From contig NZ_LMEO01000012.1 of NCBI RefSeq assembly GCF_001426375.1, positions 62,001 through 126,000 on the forward strand: DNA of 64,000 nucleotides, read 5' to 3'. The position numbers were made by a program, and so were the translations under genes. This stretch comes from Paenibacillus sp. Root444D2 (GTDB lineage Bacteria > Bacillota > Bacilli > Paenibacillales > NBRC-103111). This document shows, one piece after another, positions 6,895-15,715 of this stretch. Each line of letters opens with the position of its first letter. Positions within the stretch are counted from its first letter, which is position 1. Below the pieces are notes generated by a model, which had not been told where the DNA came from, did no database searches, and saw nothing but the letters and a program-made list of their open reading frames with translations.

Positions 6895-8248
6895 TGAATC
6901 CCACTCCTCTTCTACTACTTAAACTTCCACTTTTTCTCCACCATAAAGACCACAGCAAAGTAAACACAGGCAAAGCCCAAAGAAAAGGCGCATAGCCAAT
7001 ATACGCCAGTACGGGTACGCCTACTATTGTTCCACAGACGATCGCAAGCATGTTCCACGGAATCATAGCAGCTAGAATGAGGCTTGAATCAGCCACAACA
7101 CGGGCAAGTTGACTGCGAGGAAATCGCTCTTCCCAAAAAGGAAGTAAACTCCGCCCCGTCATCATAATAGGCAATGTTTGTGTGCACGAAACAAGTCCAA
7201 GCCCAAGGCCAAATAGGGATGTTCGTACAGTCGCTGAAAGGAGTGAAGAGGACGTCGCCCCTAGCAGCTTTTGCATATAAGTCTCTAGGATACGATACTT
7301 TTCTAAAATGCCGCTGTAAGCACCCGCGAGGGCGATAAGTGCAATTAGCTCGGTCATGTTAGAAAGCCCTTTGGTTTGCAGCGAGTTAAATAAGCTGGAA
7401 TGGTAACCAAACCACATATCATGCAGCCATTCATTCCAAGTCATTTGTTGCAAGCTCATGCCAATTACGATCGCACAAGCAATCGACAAGAGGAAGCCAT
7501 TTCTTGTTTTCAACCTTAAAAGGATTGAAATCAATAGAACAAATACTGGCAGCAAGAGCCACAAGCTGTACCTAAAACCCGAAGCAAACTGCTGATTGTG
7601 TAACGTGATGTCACTTTGATGCCATTCTCCACGAAAATCGCAAACTAAGAAAAACCCCAGCGCGACACTTAGCGCACCTATTGTTGTGGGTAGTAAGGCT
7701 TTAAAAAGGACTTGCATGGATACGCCTGTTGAAGAAGCTACAAGTCTATTTGCACTGGAAAATGGTGAAGTCCGATCACCAACGAAAGCACCTGATACAA
7801 GTGCGCCAGCAACCATAGGAAGCGGGATATGCAGCAGCAGCCCCAGACCAATTAATGGGATACCCACAGAACTGAGTGTACCCGTAGATGTGCCCAACAC
7901 CATAGAGATGCAAACGGAAAGTACAAATGAAAAGGTTAGAAAAAAACTAGGATCAACGATACTAAGGCCCAAATCGATCATAAATGGGATCGTACCGCTC
8001 AATGTCCATGTAGGGATAACCATACCAACTAGGGCAAGAATCCAAATGACCTCTTTGGTATGCTTGACACCTTCCAACATGCTTTTCAAGATGTTCCAAA
8101 ATGTTGTTTCCGCTCGCCAAATAAGGAAAGCCAAGGTCAAAAGCCCCACTGAAAATCCAATCACCAAAGGAATATGTAAAAAATAAGCGACAGCAAGCCC
8201 TATAATCGTTATCGTGATAACTGCACTAAGTTGTCTAATCGTTAACAT
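6887..8248 (-). CDS. nhaC: NhaC-family sodium/proton antiporter
   Basis: A 453-residue polytopic membrane protein with about eleven hydrophobic helices. The blocks GTSTGTLSSVGIPLIGLG (about residues 120-137) and GAFVGDRTSPFSSANRL (about 152-168) are characteristic of NhaC carriers, which exchange cytoplasmic Na+ for external protons; related proteins exchange malate or tyrosine-type substrates (MleN, TyrP-like), so the substrate is not certain. Three bases separate it from the alpha/beta hydrolase upstream, and it overlaps the phosphoesterase downstream. Confidence 0.85.
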   Translation of the reverse strand: MLTIRQLSAVITITIIGLAVAYFLHIPLVIGFSVGLLTLAFLIWRAETTFWNILKSMLEGVKHTKEVIWILALVGMVIPTWTLSGTIPFMIDLGLSIVDPSFFLTFSFVLSVCISMVLGTSTGTLSSVGIPLIGLGLLLHIPLPMVAGALVSGAFVGDRTSPFSSANRLVASSTGVSMQVLFKALLPTTIGALSVALGFFLVCDFRGEWHQSDITLHNQQFASGFRYSLWLLLPVFVLLISILLRLKTRNGFLLSIACAIVIGMSLQQMTWNEWLHDMWFGYHSSLFNSLQTKGLSNMTELIALIALAGAYSGILEKYRILETYMQKLLGATSSSLLSATVRTSLFGLGLGLVSCTQTLPIMMTGRSLLPFWEERFPRSQLARVVADSSLILAAMIPWNMLAIVCGTIVGVPVLAYIGYAPFLWALPVFTLLWSLWWRKSGSLSSRRGVGFNG

Positions 8249-8251
8249 CGT

Positions 8252-9085
8252 CTAGGCTAACATCCCTTGTATCGTCCGTTTGGTTTCATGAATTGCTTCC
8301 TTCAGAGGCTTCGTCTCCCCTTGAAATGGATGAACAGAACCAAAGGTGTGGTTACCCTCAGGAATTCTAATCCAAGCAATGGCGGCATTTTGCTCAACAA
8401 GCCTCTTAGAACCTCGGATTCCTCTCTCTCCATCTTCCGTCCCCTGAATAAGGGCGATTGGGAAATTAGCACCGCTAATCCTTCCCACGATATCGAAACG
8501 CTCACGATTATGCTCCATATCTTCTAAAATTTCGAGGTCTAGCGGCATGTTTTGCTTCGTGCGACCGTTCATCGTGTACGTTCGTCCTGTTGCCCGCATC
8601 TCCGCTTTATTTTCCTCCGTAAACAAATCGACATTCGCAATCCCGTTCCAGCTAATCACACCGGCAATGTGTTCAAGATGATCAAGTGCATAGATCAAGC
8701 ACACAGCTGCCCCCCTGCTATGACCTAAAAGAAGAACGGGTTTCTGAGTGGCTGAGCCTTCACGGTTACGAATATCATTCACAACAGCATCCAAATCTTC
8801 TAAATCTTTGGAATAAGTTTCTCGAGCAAATTTCTCAAGCTCCGTAAACTCAAGTAAGTCAGCTCCCACGCCGTTGTGCGAAAAATTGATCGAAATCACA
8901 TCGACCTCTTCGGCTAACGCCTCAGCCGCATGCGGAAACATTCCCCAATCTTTGAAACCTTTGTACCCGTGACAAATAATTAAAGTCCCTCTGGCCGGTT
9001 GTGACAATGCTTCATAAAAGTCACCTCTTACAACACGATCAGTCTCTATCCATAGTTCAAACGGTTTACCCGTGCTTAGTTTCAT
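8252..9085 (-). CDS. Alpha/beta hydrolase
   Basis: A 277-residue alpha/beta-hydrolase. It has the oxyanion-hole region CHGYKGFKDWG (about residues 38-48), the nucleophile elbow LLGHSRGAAV with the catalytic Ser (near 120), an acidic residue in IQGTEDG (near 230) and the terminal catalytic His in EGNHTFG (near 250). Start at 9085 is supported by GGAAGGAAA; the longer frame to 9127 lacks one. Most similar in layout to dienelactone-hydrolase/prolyl-oligopeptidase-like esterases; no substrate can be named. First gene of the operon with nhaC. Confidence 0.82.
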   Translation of the reverse strand: MKLSTGKPFELWIETDRVVRGDFYEALSQPARGTLIICHGYKGFKDWGMFPHAAEALAEEVDVISINFSHNGVGADLLEFTELEKFARETYSKDLEDLDAVVNDIRNREGSATQKPVLLLGHSRGAAVCLIYALDHLEHIAGVISWNGIANVDLFTEENKAEMRATGRTYTMNGRTKQNMPLDLEILEDMEHNRERFDIVGRISGANFPIALIQGTEDGERGIRGSKRLVEQNAAIAWIRIPEGNHTFGSVHPFQGETKPLKEAIHETKRTIQGMLA

Positions 9086-9252
9086 TCGTATTTCCTTCCT
9101 CTCCAAACCGTGTTCTAAATCCTGCATACTTCTGTTATTTTATCACAAATCTAAATAGATCAGCATTAGCAGGACTACTGGTCATAAATTTAAGACATTT
9201 AGTAAAAACTTGATTATGTGCTTATAAAACTGAATGAGGAGGAAGCTAACCT

Positions 9253-10389
9253 ATGCATCCACTCCGAGCAAACAGCTTGCTCCTAAAGCTGTTTTACTCA
9301 CTGTTGCTTACAAACCTTCTTACAGCTGCAATAGGTATAAACACATGGGCTCACGGCTATATGCCACTGCTTGAAGAAACCGCGAGTTCCGGAGAGTTCC
9401 ATCTGATCGTTAAAGTTTCACCTCATGCGGCTTATCAAACTGAAGCTATATTTGTAGATAAAAAATTGCAACGAGAGCTTGAAGATGGAGGAACTGGTAC
9501 ACCATTCATCGCACCGCTTCCCCCGGACACCACGCTTTCCTTTGACAAAAAAGGTGTGCCACAACGTTATGGTGTCACCCCGAATGGAGAAGTGGTAGAT
9601 CTCGCGGCGAGACTCACGTTAAACATTTCAAGCACCGCTCAAGAAACACTGCGTTCGCAAGTTCAAGTTGTTAGAGCCAAGCATTATGGTGAAATACTTC
9701 CCTGGGAGGAGGCTAGTGAAGTCCTCCCCAAATACAGTAAATTCACCATCGTAGACGTGGAGAGCGGTCTCAGCTTTGAGGGGCAGCGCCGCGCAGGCTC
9801 GCATCATGCGGATGTACAGCCGCTGACCAAATCCGACTCTGCGACGCTCAAAACCATTTACGGCGGCGCCTGGAGCTGGGACCGCAAAGCAGTCCTCGTG
9901 AAGCTGAACGGCCGCACGCTGGCCGGGTCCATGCACGGCATGCCGCATGGCGGGGATGGTATACCGGGAAATGACTTCAACGGTCATTTCTGTATTCACT
10001 TCCTCGGGAGCGTGACGCACGGCTCCCGCTCCGTCGACCCGGCGCACCAGGTCATGGTGCACCGAGCGGCAGGCTTGCTGACGGAATACATCAGCAAGCT
10101 CTCGCCTTGGGCGCTGATCGACGTATGGATCAGCGCAGCGAACCAAGGTGACCTGCAGCTGCTGCAGGTCACCACAGGGCAAGAACAGGCGCTGCATGTG
10201 CGAAGCATGCGCCGCCTGTCCAAGTTCCCGGAGCGGGACGTGTCCCAGCTCCTGCAGCTTGACACCGCGGTCGACGTTTCGGCTACGCCGGTACGTCCTT
10301 CCGCGGTTGCGAACAGGCGCGTGCTCTTTCATCTCGAAAGAGCTTCGCTGGATGAGCGCTGGTATATCCGCAGCGCTGTCATGCAATAA
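9253..10389 (+). CDS. Secreted protein with a conserved GHFCIHF-type domain
   Basis: A 378-residue protein with a signal peptide (hydrophobic residues about 8-30, then WAHGYMP). The middle part (about 190-275) contains IYGGAWSWDRKAVLVKLNGR, SMHGMPHGG, GNDFNGHFCIHFLGS, THGS and DPAHQ. The cluster of His and one Cys recalls cysteine-based L,D-transpeptidase or peptidase centres, but the YkuD motif is not present and I cannot assign a family with certainty. AGGAGGAAG precedes the ATG. The second half of the gene (from about 9780) is clearly richer in G and C than the first half and than its neighbours. Monocistronic, convergent with the cupredoxin gene. Confidence 0.72.
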   Translation: MHPLRANSLLLKLFYSLLLTNLLTAAIGINTWAHGYMPLLEETASSGEFHLIVKVSPHAAYQTEAIFVDKKLQRELEDGGTGTPFIAPLPPDTTLSFDKKGVPQRYGVTPNGEVVDLAARLTLNISSTAQETLRSQVQVVRAKHYGEILPWEEASEVLPKYSKFTIVDVESGLSFEGQRRAGSHHADVQPLTKSDSATLKTIYGGAWSWDRKAVLVKLNGRTLAGSMHGMPHGGDGIPGNDFNGHFCIHFLGSVTHGSRSVDPAHQVMVHRAAGLLTEYISKLSPWALIDVWISAANQGDLQLLQVTTGQEQALHVRSMRRLSKFPERDVSQLLQLDTAVDVSATPVRPSAVANRRVLFHLERASLDERWYIRSAVMQ

Positions 10390-10391
10390 TA

Positions 10392-10440
10392 AAGCCCGGC
10401 ATCTCAGGAGCTAGTCGAGAGATGCCGGGCTTATCATTTT
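10392..10440. terminator. Bidirectional terminator
   Basis: 14-bp perfect stem AAGCCCGGCATCTC / GAGATGCCGGGCTT between two convergent genes, with T-rich flanks on both strands. Confidence 0.9.
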
Positions 10441-11213
10441 TATTTTACAGTAATTTTACCCTTCATGAAATTCTTATGAGGCTCACAGAAGTACGTATAC
10501 TCACCTGGCTTAGCAAACGTAACACTTTCCGATTCACCCGTCGCCAAAAGCGCTGTTTGGAAACTGCCATCATCCGCGACAGCGTTGTGTTTCACTTTAT
10601 CCTTATTCGTAAAGATAACAGTCGAGCCTGCTTCAACGGTAATATCCCCTTCTTTGAAAGCAAAGCCCTCAATATTCACGTAATACGTTTTAGCTACCTC
10701 TTGCTCGGATCCAGAAGTCCCTCCGCTAACGAGATTAACCGTCCTCGTTGCTTCATCATACATGACCTTAATACCGAACACTTCAGCCAAAAAACGGGAG
10801 TGAACGAAGGTTGAACTGTTAATCAACTGAGCAGGACCGACCATCGATACTTTGGCGCCATCCACATTGGCTTCTGAGGATCCGATCATGAGTTTAACCG
10901 TTTTTGCGTCCTTCTTTACGGTTACCGTTTGGGTAGCGGCATCATAACCTACATCTGATCCAATGCCTTCTGCAAAGGCACGGTACGGCACAAACAAAGA
11001 GTTATCAATAAGGTAGGACTCATCGAGCTGCAAGGGCTTGCCATTCAAAGTGAGCTTCATATCGGATTTTACCTGCTGTTGTACCGCTGCTTTCATACTC
11101 ATGTCAGCCGCCATGCTATCATGTCCAGGCTCATGTTCCTGAGCCGAAACTGATAAGATGCTTGTAGTGAGCAAACCGAAACCGAGTACAACCGCGAATA
11201 AACTTTTTTTCAT
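10440..11213 (-). CDS. Secreted cupredoxin with copper-amine-oxidase N-like domain
   Basis: A 257-residue secreted protein. After the signal peptide and a His/Met-rich linker (EHEPGHDSMAADMSMK), residues about 50-160 form a copper amine oxidase N-terminal-like domain (KLTLNGKPLQLDESY, LFVPYRAFAEGIG, VSRFLAEVFG-like), a wall-binding or scaffold module common in Paenibacillus. Residues about 170-257 are a type-1 copper domain with ligands His in KVKHNAVAD, Cys and His in YFCEPHKNFM and the Met after it. It should bind copper and carry electrons or buffer copper outside the membrane. Start chosen by AAAGGAGG 8 nt upstream; the frame to 11267 has none. Confidence 0.87.
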   Translation of the reverse strand: MKKSLFAVVLGFGLLTTSILSVSAQEHEPGHDSMAADMSMKAAVQQQVKSDMKLTLNGKPLQLDESYLIDNSLFVPYRAFAEGIGSDVGYDAATQTVTVKKDAKTVKLMIGSSEANVDGAKVSMVGPAQLINSSTFVHSRFLAEVFGIKVMYDEATRTVNLVSGGTSGSEQEVAKTYYVNIEGFAFKEGDITVEAGSTVIFTNKDKVKHNAVADDGSFQTALLATGESESVTFAKPGEYTYFCEPHKNFMKGKITVK

Positions 11214-11294
11214 ATTAAAAATCCTCCTTTGAATTTGTACATCTACTCTATAGAGTAAACGTATCAATGGAGGATTCGGTTTACTTTCGAGCGA

Positions 11295-12041
11295 TTATTG
11301 TTCCGGTTGACCCGAAACTCTGCGCAGCTCATTAGCCAGTCGATGAAATTCTTCCCTGGCAGCAGTGGACGACGTCGCCTCATATCCGGCCGAAAGGAAG
11401 GGTATAATTACATTGGCATCTTTAGGAGACAGCGGATACGACTCGGGAGGCTCGGGTACTGTTATCGTACTCCACCAACCTTCTTTTCCATACGATTCAT
11501 CGTAATCCACGCCAATCCCATGCTCAACCACATCGTTCAAGTATTGATAAATGTTTATGAAATTAGACTTTTTACCTCCGCTCCAAGCATACGTTTGCCA
11601 AAAATGAGAGCAAGCACCCACATTACGGACGGCTTCCATCACGGCATAAGAACCATATACACCGGTCGTATACTCGGGTGTCGCCTCACTTGCTGCCCGG
11701 AGATAGGCAATAATGGTTGGCATTTGGGCACTTGAGGCGTCAAAGTCGACAGCAAAGTAAATACAGCTGCCAGGTGGTTGGCCCAGATCATGAGCAACCT
11801 GCACAGCCGTTGCCCCATCAGCCAAACCAGCACTTCTTCCTCCGAGAGCGCGATTCGCCGTTGTTTCGAAAACGGATACGATTTGGAGTCCTGCCTCGCT
11901 GATCGTGTCTGCTTCACTTTTGGTTAACGCCTTGTAACCACTCGGAACGAGATATCTGGCTACAAACAAGTAGCCATCATTGACGAAAGCAGCGGCGGTT
12001 TGTGCCGTTAAAGGCGTTGAACAATCAAAACCTTTGATCAC
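11295..12041 (-). CDS. DUF1906 glycoside-hydrolase-like protein
   Basis: A 248-residue protein; residues 1-185 form a DUF1906 (Rv2525c-like) TIM barrel: KGFDCSTPLTAQTAAAF, YLFVARYLVPSG, CIYFAVDFDASS, TGVYGSYAVMEAV, FWQTYAWSGG and YQYLNDVVEHGIGVDYDES. The family resembles GH25 lysozymes and is linked to cell-wall metabolism, but hydrolase activity is not generally proven. A C-terminal extension of about 60 residues begins after TVPEPPESYPLSPKDA and looks like a small helical domain. No signal peptide. The start is a GTG with AGGTGAT upstream. Confidence 0.85.
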   Translation of the reverse strand: MIKGFDCSTPLTAQTAAAFVNDGYLFVARYLVPSGYKALTKSEADTISEAGLQIVSVFETTANRALGGRSAGLADGATAVQVAHDLGQPPGSCIYFAVDFDASSAQMPTIIAYLRAASEATPEYTTGVYGSYAVMEAVRNVGACSHFWQTYAWSGGKKSNFINIYQYLNDVVEHGIGVDYDESYGKEGWWSTITVPEPPESYPLSPKDANVIIPFLSAGYEATSSTAAREEFHRLANELRRVSGQPEQ

Positions 12042-12137
12042 TTTCTATCACCTATTTTCTACTAGTTTTCATACAGAATATGCATAACGAGGCTTGAGCG
12101 CTACAAGGACAAGTTGAAAGCCTATCCATGTAAACAC

Positions 12138-12168
12138 AAATAAGGCTCTTTCCTTTAAAGAAAGAACC
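12138..12168 (-). terminator. Terminator of the DUF2277 gene
   Basis: Minus-strand stem GGTTCTTTC / GAAAGAGCC with one mismatch, followed by a T-rich tail. Confidence 0.6.
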
Positions 12169-12193
12169 CGTAATTACTTCATCTTGGATGTCA

Positions 12194-12472
12194 TTAACCT
12201 TCTTTTGTTCCGAACCTTTTTGCATTCCTAGCACGCGCACGTTCGACCTCGACCTCACGATTACGAGGCTCAGCATTGGTTACAAGCGAGTCCAACAGAT
12301 TCCGGGCAACTAAACTAACCTCTTTGACAGCTTGATTGAAGGCCACCTCATTCGCCTTTGAAGGCTCAGTAAAGCCCGAGATTTTCCTTACAAATTGCAG
12401 CGAGGCCGCCTGAATTTCATCATCAGTAGCCAAAGGATCGAAATTGAATAGTGTTTTAATATTTCGGCACAT
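12194..12472 (-). CDS. DUF2277 family protein
   Basis: A 92-residue protein that begins MCRNIKTLFNFDPLATDDEI and continues ASLQFVRKISGF, the conserved start of DUF2277, a small helical family found widely in bacteria and of unknown role. It ends with an Arg/Glu-rich helix (REVEVERARARNAKRFG). AAAGGAG precedes the ATG at 12472; the longer frame to 12535 reads through the untranslated leader. Monocistronic. Confidence 0.85.
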   Translation of the reverse strand: MCRNIKTLFNFDPLATDDEIQAASLQFVRKISGFTEPSKANEVAFNQAVKEVSLVARNLLDSLVTNAEPRNREVEVERARARNAKRFGTKEG

Positions 12473-12599
12473 AGCTTTCTCCTTTTGATATCGTAATAAA
12501 ATTAATTTTACAATAACATCCGAAATTAAGCACACTATCCATTCATCGCGGCAAATAACCGATGCAGCTGGCGCATTTTCTCGATTATTGAAATAAACG

Positions 12600-12626
12600 A
12601 ATAAAGGCCGACGAATATCGTCAGCC
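12600..12626 (-). terminator. Terminator after the Gln-rich gene
   Basis: Stem GGCTGACG / CGTCGGCC on the minus strand followed by TTTATT; T-rich on the plus side as well. Confidence 0.65.
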
Positions 12627-12657
12627 TCTATCTTTTTTCAACTATTCATTCTTGGTA

Positions 12658-13014
12658 TTACTGATAACCTCGGTACGAAGAACCGTATGAATTGCCATAA
12701 TTCGTTTGTTGTTGAGGTTGCTGCATATTTAAAGACTGAAAGCTGCTTTGAGCCGTTTGTTCAAGCTGTCTGCACAGCTGGGAAACTTGTTGTAATTGTT
12801 GAATAGCCATTTGGTGGCCTTGCAGCGCGGATTGTATGATTTGGACGGCTTTTTGTTCCCGTTGTGCTAGCTCTTCAAGTCTCAATGCGTTTTGCTGCTC
12901 TTGTTGAAGCATATGTTGGTACATCTGTGAAGATTGTTGCGTTTGGTTTATGAGTTGTGCAATGATCCCTTGCGTTTGTTGAAATTGGCTATTGATATTT
13001 TGGTCTTGATACAT
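12658..13014 (-). CDS. Gln-rich helical protein, probably spore-coat associated
   Basis: A 118-residue protein with very high Gln content, long amphipathic helices (residues about 10-90) and a Gly/Tyr/Ser/Asn tail (NYGNSYGSSYRGYQ). Gly/Tyr-rich tails are typical of coat proteins cross-linked in the spore. AGGAGG precedes the ATG. It follows the DUF3231 gene by 25 bp and is probably cotranscribed with it, which supports a spore role. No formal family recognised. Confidence 0.7.
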   Translation of the reverse strand: MYQDQNINSQFQQTQGIIAQLINQTQQSSQMYQHMLQQEQQNALRLEELAQREQKAVQIIQSALQGHQMAIQQLQQVSQLCRQLEQTAQSSFQSLNMQQPQQQTNYGNSYGSSYRGYQ

Positions 13015-13039
13015 TGTAAATCCTCCTCATATTTGGATC

Positions 13040-13558
13040 TTAAGCTTCTACTAACTCAGGTCTTTTGATTTGTAGAGGCGGGGGGACAAGCCACCCCTTT
13101 TCTTTGCTTAGTCGAAGAGCCTTTAATCCGATAGCAGCCTTGGTGACATGGTACTTTGCAAAAAGAGCACCTACGTCTTCACGAATAGACTTGCCTATTA
13201 CCTGACTGCAAGTGATCAGACCCGCCGCCAAATCTGCCGATACCATAGCTGCGATCTCGGGATCAGTGAATCTTGCCCCGATAGGTATCTCCTCTAATTT
13301 CGCTTTCGGGCGGTCAGGATGTACCGGATGAGGAACGATACCATTACTATTAAGAATTTCGTCGCACTCTTTGACTTCTAACTCGGCTTGGTTGATGACA
13401 TCGCCGATGATTTCTTTTAAGTCTTTATCTCCAGCATGATAGCTTAAGGCTCTATAACCAGAAATACATCCCTTCGCTGCCATGGAGAGCTGCCAAACAT
13501 CATAAACCTCCCCGTAATGCAAGGGCTCGTCTTTGGGTTTCCCGCTTAAAATCCCCAT
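13040..13558 (-). CDS. DUF3231 (CotF-like) spore protein
   Basis: A 172-residue DUF3231 protein: MGILSGKPKDEPLHYGEVYDVW at the start, then a ferritin-like helical bundle with HAGDKDLKEIIGDVI and the NGIVPHPVHPDRPKA linker. DUF3231 proteins are related to the CotF coat-protein family and occur in multiple copies in spore formers. Some members carry two copies of the unit; this one has one. GGAAGGAGA precedes the ATG. First gene of a two-gene unit with the Gln-rich protein. Confidence 0.85.
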   Translation of the reverse strand: MGILSGKPKDEPLHYGEVYDVWQLSMAAKGCISGYRALSYHAGDKDLKEIIGDVINQAELEVKECDEILNSNGIVPHPVHPDRPKAKLEEIPIGARFTDPEIAAMVSADLAAGLITCSQVIGKSIREDVGALFAKYHVTKAAIGLKALRLSKEKGWLVPPPLQIKRPELVEA

Positions 13559-13638
13559 TCAAACCTCTCCTTCCTTATCTCGCTTTTAGCAACCTTGTAT
13601 AAGATTTCTCATCGGGGTGACTTTTATTCCCACAAAAA

Positions 13639-13662
13639 CAAAAAAACCTGATTTCTCAGGCT
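13639..13662 (-). terminator. Terminator of the xylulokinase gene
   Basis: Minus-strand stem CCTGA / TCAGG with GAAA loop followed by seven T. Confidence 0.8.
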
Positions 13663-13676
13663 TTCGTCGATTTGCG

Positions 13677-15197
13677 TTATTGCCTTGATTGACTAGGATT
13701 GGTTAAACCATTCATTCTTTTGAACAATTCCTTATTGCATTGATATAACTCTCTAAAGAAAGCGTACTGCTCTTCGTAGACGGATCTGTTCTTCAAAATA
13801 GGCGAAATCGGTTTCTCAGCTTGCTTCACCACGATCTCACACGCTTCCTCTATAGATCTGTATACTCCTACCCCTACTCCTGCCATCATAGCCGCGCCAA
13901 TACAGGCCTGCTCTTCCATAATGGATGGAAATAACTCACAGCTTAGCACATCTGCAAGTATCTGCAGCCATACGGCACTTTTAGCTCCACCACCGGCCAT
14001 CACGATTCGGTCAACTCTTACACCCAATGCCACCAATACCTCCAACCCATCGCGCAGCCCAAAAGCTACTCCCTCCATGACTGCCCGAACCAAATGGGCT
14101 TCATTGTGCTTTAGCGTTAAACCGAACATAGCTCCTTTGGCGAAAGGGTCCATATGCGGGGTTCGCTCCCCTGTCAAGTAAGGTAAGAAAAGAAGCCCTT
14201 CTGATCCTGGGGAAACCTGAGCGGCACTTTCATCGAGTGATCTGCTATCCTTATTGTGGAGGATATTTTCTGTTAGCCATCTATGAGATAAGCCAGCATT
14301 CAGCATCGCCGCCATCATATACCATTTGCCTGGGACAGCGTGGGTGAAGGTGTGCGTTCGCAGCAAGGGATCATAGATAGGTGTTTCTACAGGGACAAAC
14401 CATTGTCCACCTGTGCCCAATGTACATGAAGCCTGTCCCGTGTGTAAAATCCCATTGCCAATAGCCTGCATGGGTTGGTCTGCGCCGCCAAAGACAACAA
14501 CAGTACCTGCTGGTATGGCACAATCATTTGCTACCTCAGTTGTCAGCGTTCCTGCAACCTCCCAAGGCTCATGAACGGTTGGCAGCAGTTCCGGATCGAT
14601 GCCGAGCTGTCCCAACAGTTCACTAGACCAACACTTATTGGCTACATCATAAGCTAATGTGCCTGATGCATCTGTTGACTCGGTTCCTACTTCTCCTGTT
14701 AGCCTATACCTGATATAATCCTTTGGCAGCATGACTTTCCAAATCTTCTCATATGTATCCGGTTCATTCTGCTTTAACCACAACAGCGATAAAAGCAGAA
14801 ACCCGGTCGCAGCCCGGTTCTGTACTAGCTTGCCAATCTGCTCGAGAGAATACTTCGCCTCAAGCTGTTCCTTTTGTTTGATTGAACGCTGATCGCACCA
14901 AATAATCGCCGGCCGAAGCACCTGTCCGTCCATCCCTATCGCAACAAGTCCATGCATTTGTCCAGATAAGCCAATAGCGTAACGGTCGCTGCTACGTATT
15001 CCTGCTTGCCTGACAGATTCAGATAAGGTTTGTTGTACTGCCTCCCAACATAGCTGAGGCTCTTGCTCCGCATAGCCGACCAAGGGCGAATGAATGTCAT
15101 AACTTTGTTGAGATAAGCCTATCATCCGTCCCGCGGGGTCCATGGCAGCCGTCTTCACGCTGGAAGTCCCTAAATCTATTCCGAGAAGTGTTGTCAT
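13677..15197 (-). CDS. xylB: Xylulokinase (FGGY carbohydrate kinase)
   Basis: A 506-residue FGGY kinase that phosphorylates D-xylulose to xylulose 5-phosphate for the pentose phosphate pathway. Visible: the N-terminal phosphate loop LGIDLGTSSVKT (residues about 5-16), the xylulokinase signature SGQMHGLV, the WCDQR substrate segment, the VVFGGADQP motif and the C-terminal ATP-binding GGGAKSAVWLQILADVL. Start chosen at MTTLLGID where GGGGAT lies upstream; the frame to 15257 adds an implausible leader. No xylose isomerase or transporter gene is adjacent, so it stands alone here. Confidence 0.88.
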   Translation of the reverse strand: MTTLLGIDLGTSSVKTAAMDPAGRMIGLSQQSYDIHSPLVGYAEQEPQLCWEAVQQTLSESVRQAGIRSSDRYAIGLSGQMHGLVAIGMDGQVLRPAIIWCDQRSIKQKEQLEAKYSLEQIGKLVQNRAATGFLLLSLLWLKQNEPDTYEKIWKVMLPKDYIRYRLTGEVGTESTDASGTLAYDVANKCWSSELLGQLGIDPELLPTVHEPWEVAGTLTTEVANDCAIPAGTVVVFGGADQPMQAIGNGILHTGQASCTLGTGGQWFVPVETPIYDPLLRTHTFTHAVPGKWYMMAAMLNAGLSHRWLTENILHNKDSRSLDESAAQVSPGSEGLLFLPYLTGERTPHMDPFAKGAMFGLTLKHNEAHLVRAVMEGVAFGLRDGLEVLVALGVRVDRIVMAGGGAKSAVWLQILADVLSCELFPSIMEEQACIGAAMMAGVGVGVYRSIEEACEIVVKQAEKPISPILKNRSVYEEQYAFFRELYQCNKELFKRMNGLTNPSQSRQ

Positions 15198-15360
15198 TAT
15201 ATATCCCCATCCATTTCTGCAAAAGTTCAGCCTGTTTTTACTGTCCAGTATGCTCATATCCCATCAGTGCCAGCATCGTGCATGAACAATTCTTCGACAC
15301 TCAAGGTCGTTGTCCCTTTAGGAATATTTGATAAGCGTGCGACATTTCGGTCTAAAACGT

Positions 15361-15413
15361 AAAAAAAGCCTCTCCATATCATCGAAAAGTGATGAGATCG
15401 AGAGGCTTTTTTG
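15361..15413 (-). terminator. Terminator downstream of the tRNA pair
   Basis: AAAAAGCCTCTC / GAGAGGCTTTTTT stem of 12 bp with inner imperfect pairing; it can act in both directions, here between the tRNAs and xylB. Confidence 0.85.
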
Positions 15414-15423
15414 ATGTTATAAA

Positions 15424-15453
15424 ATAATAAAAACCCTTATATACCAAGGGTTT
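15424..15453 (-). terminator. First terminator of the tRNA pair
   Basis: Minus-strand stem AACCCTT / AAGGGTT followed by TTTATTATTTT, about ten bases after the tRNA end. Confidence 0.75.
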
Positions 15454-15461
15454 CCGTGCTA

Positions 15462-15535
15462 TGGGCCCAGAGGGACTCGAACCCCCGACCAATCGGTTAT
15501 GAGCCGACCGCTCTAACCAACTGAGCTATAGGCCC
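15462..15535 (-). tRNA. tRNA with anticodon CAT, most likely tRNA-Ile2
   Basis: A 74-base cloverleaf: acceptor GGGCCTA/TGGGCCC, D-arm AGCTCAGTTGGTTAGAGC, anticodon stem GTCGG/CCGAT around CTCATAA (anticodon CAT), T-arm GGGGGTTCGAGTCCCT, discriminator A, CCA not encoded. The CTCATAA loop and the D-arm match the lysidine-modified Ile tRNA that reads AUA in Bacillales more than elongator Met, but only tilS recognition analysis would settle it. Confidence 0.85.
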
Positions 15536-15545
15536 ACGATAAATT

Positions 15546-15624
<79 letters not shown>

Positions 15625-15715
15625 TCATTAGCTGCCGCTCAACAGCGACAAAAATAAATATACACTAAATGCGCGGTCTAAGTCAAGCGTTAATTTCTAG
15701 GGTACTTAGTGTAAA

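Noticed and set aside
9628-10386. 252-residue minus-strand frame opposite the secreted GHFCIHF gene
   Set aside because: It is fully antisense to a gene with a signal peptide and good ribosome site, has no ribosome site of its own, and its length follows from the G+C-rich codon bias of the plus-strand gene.
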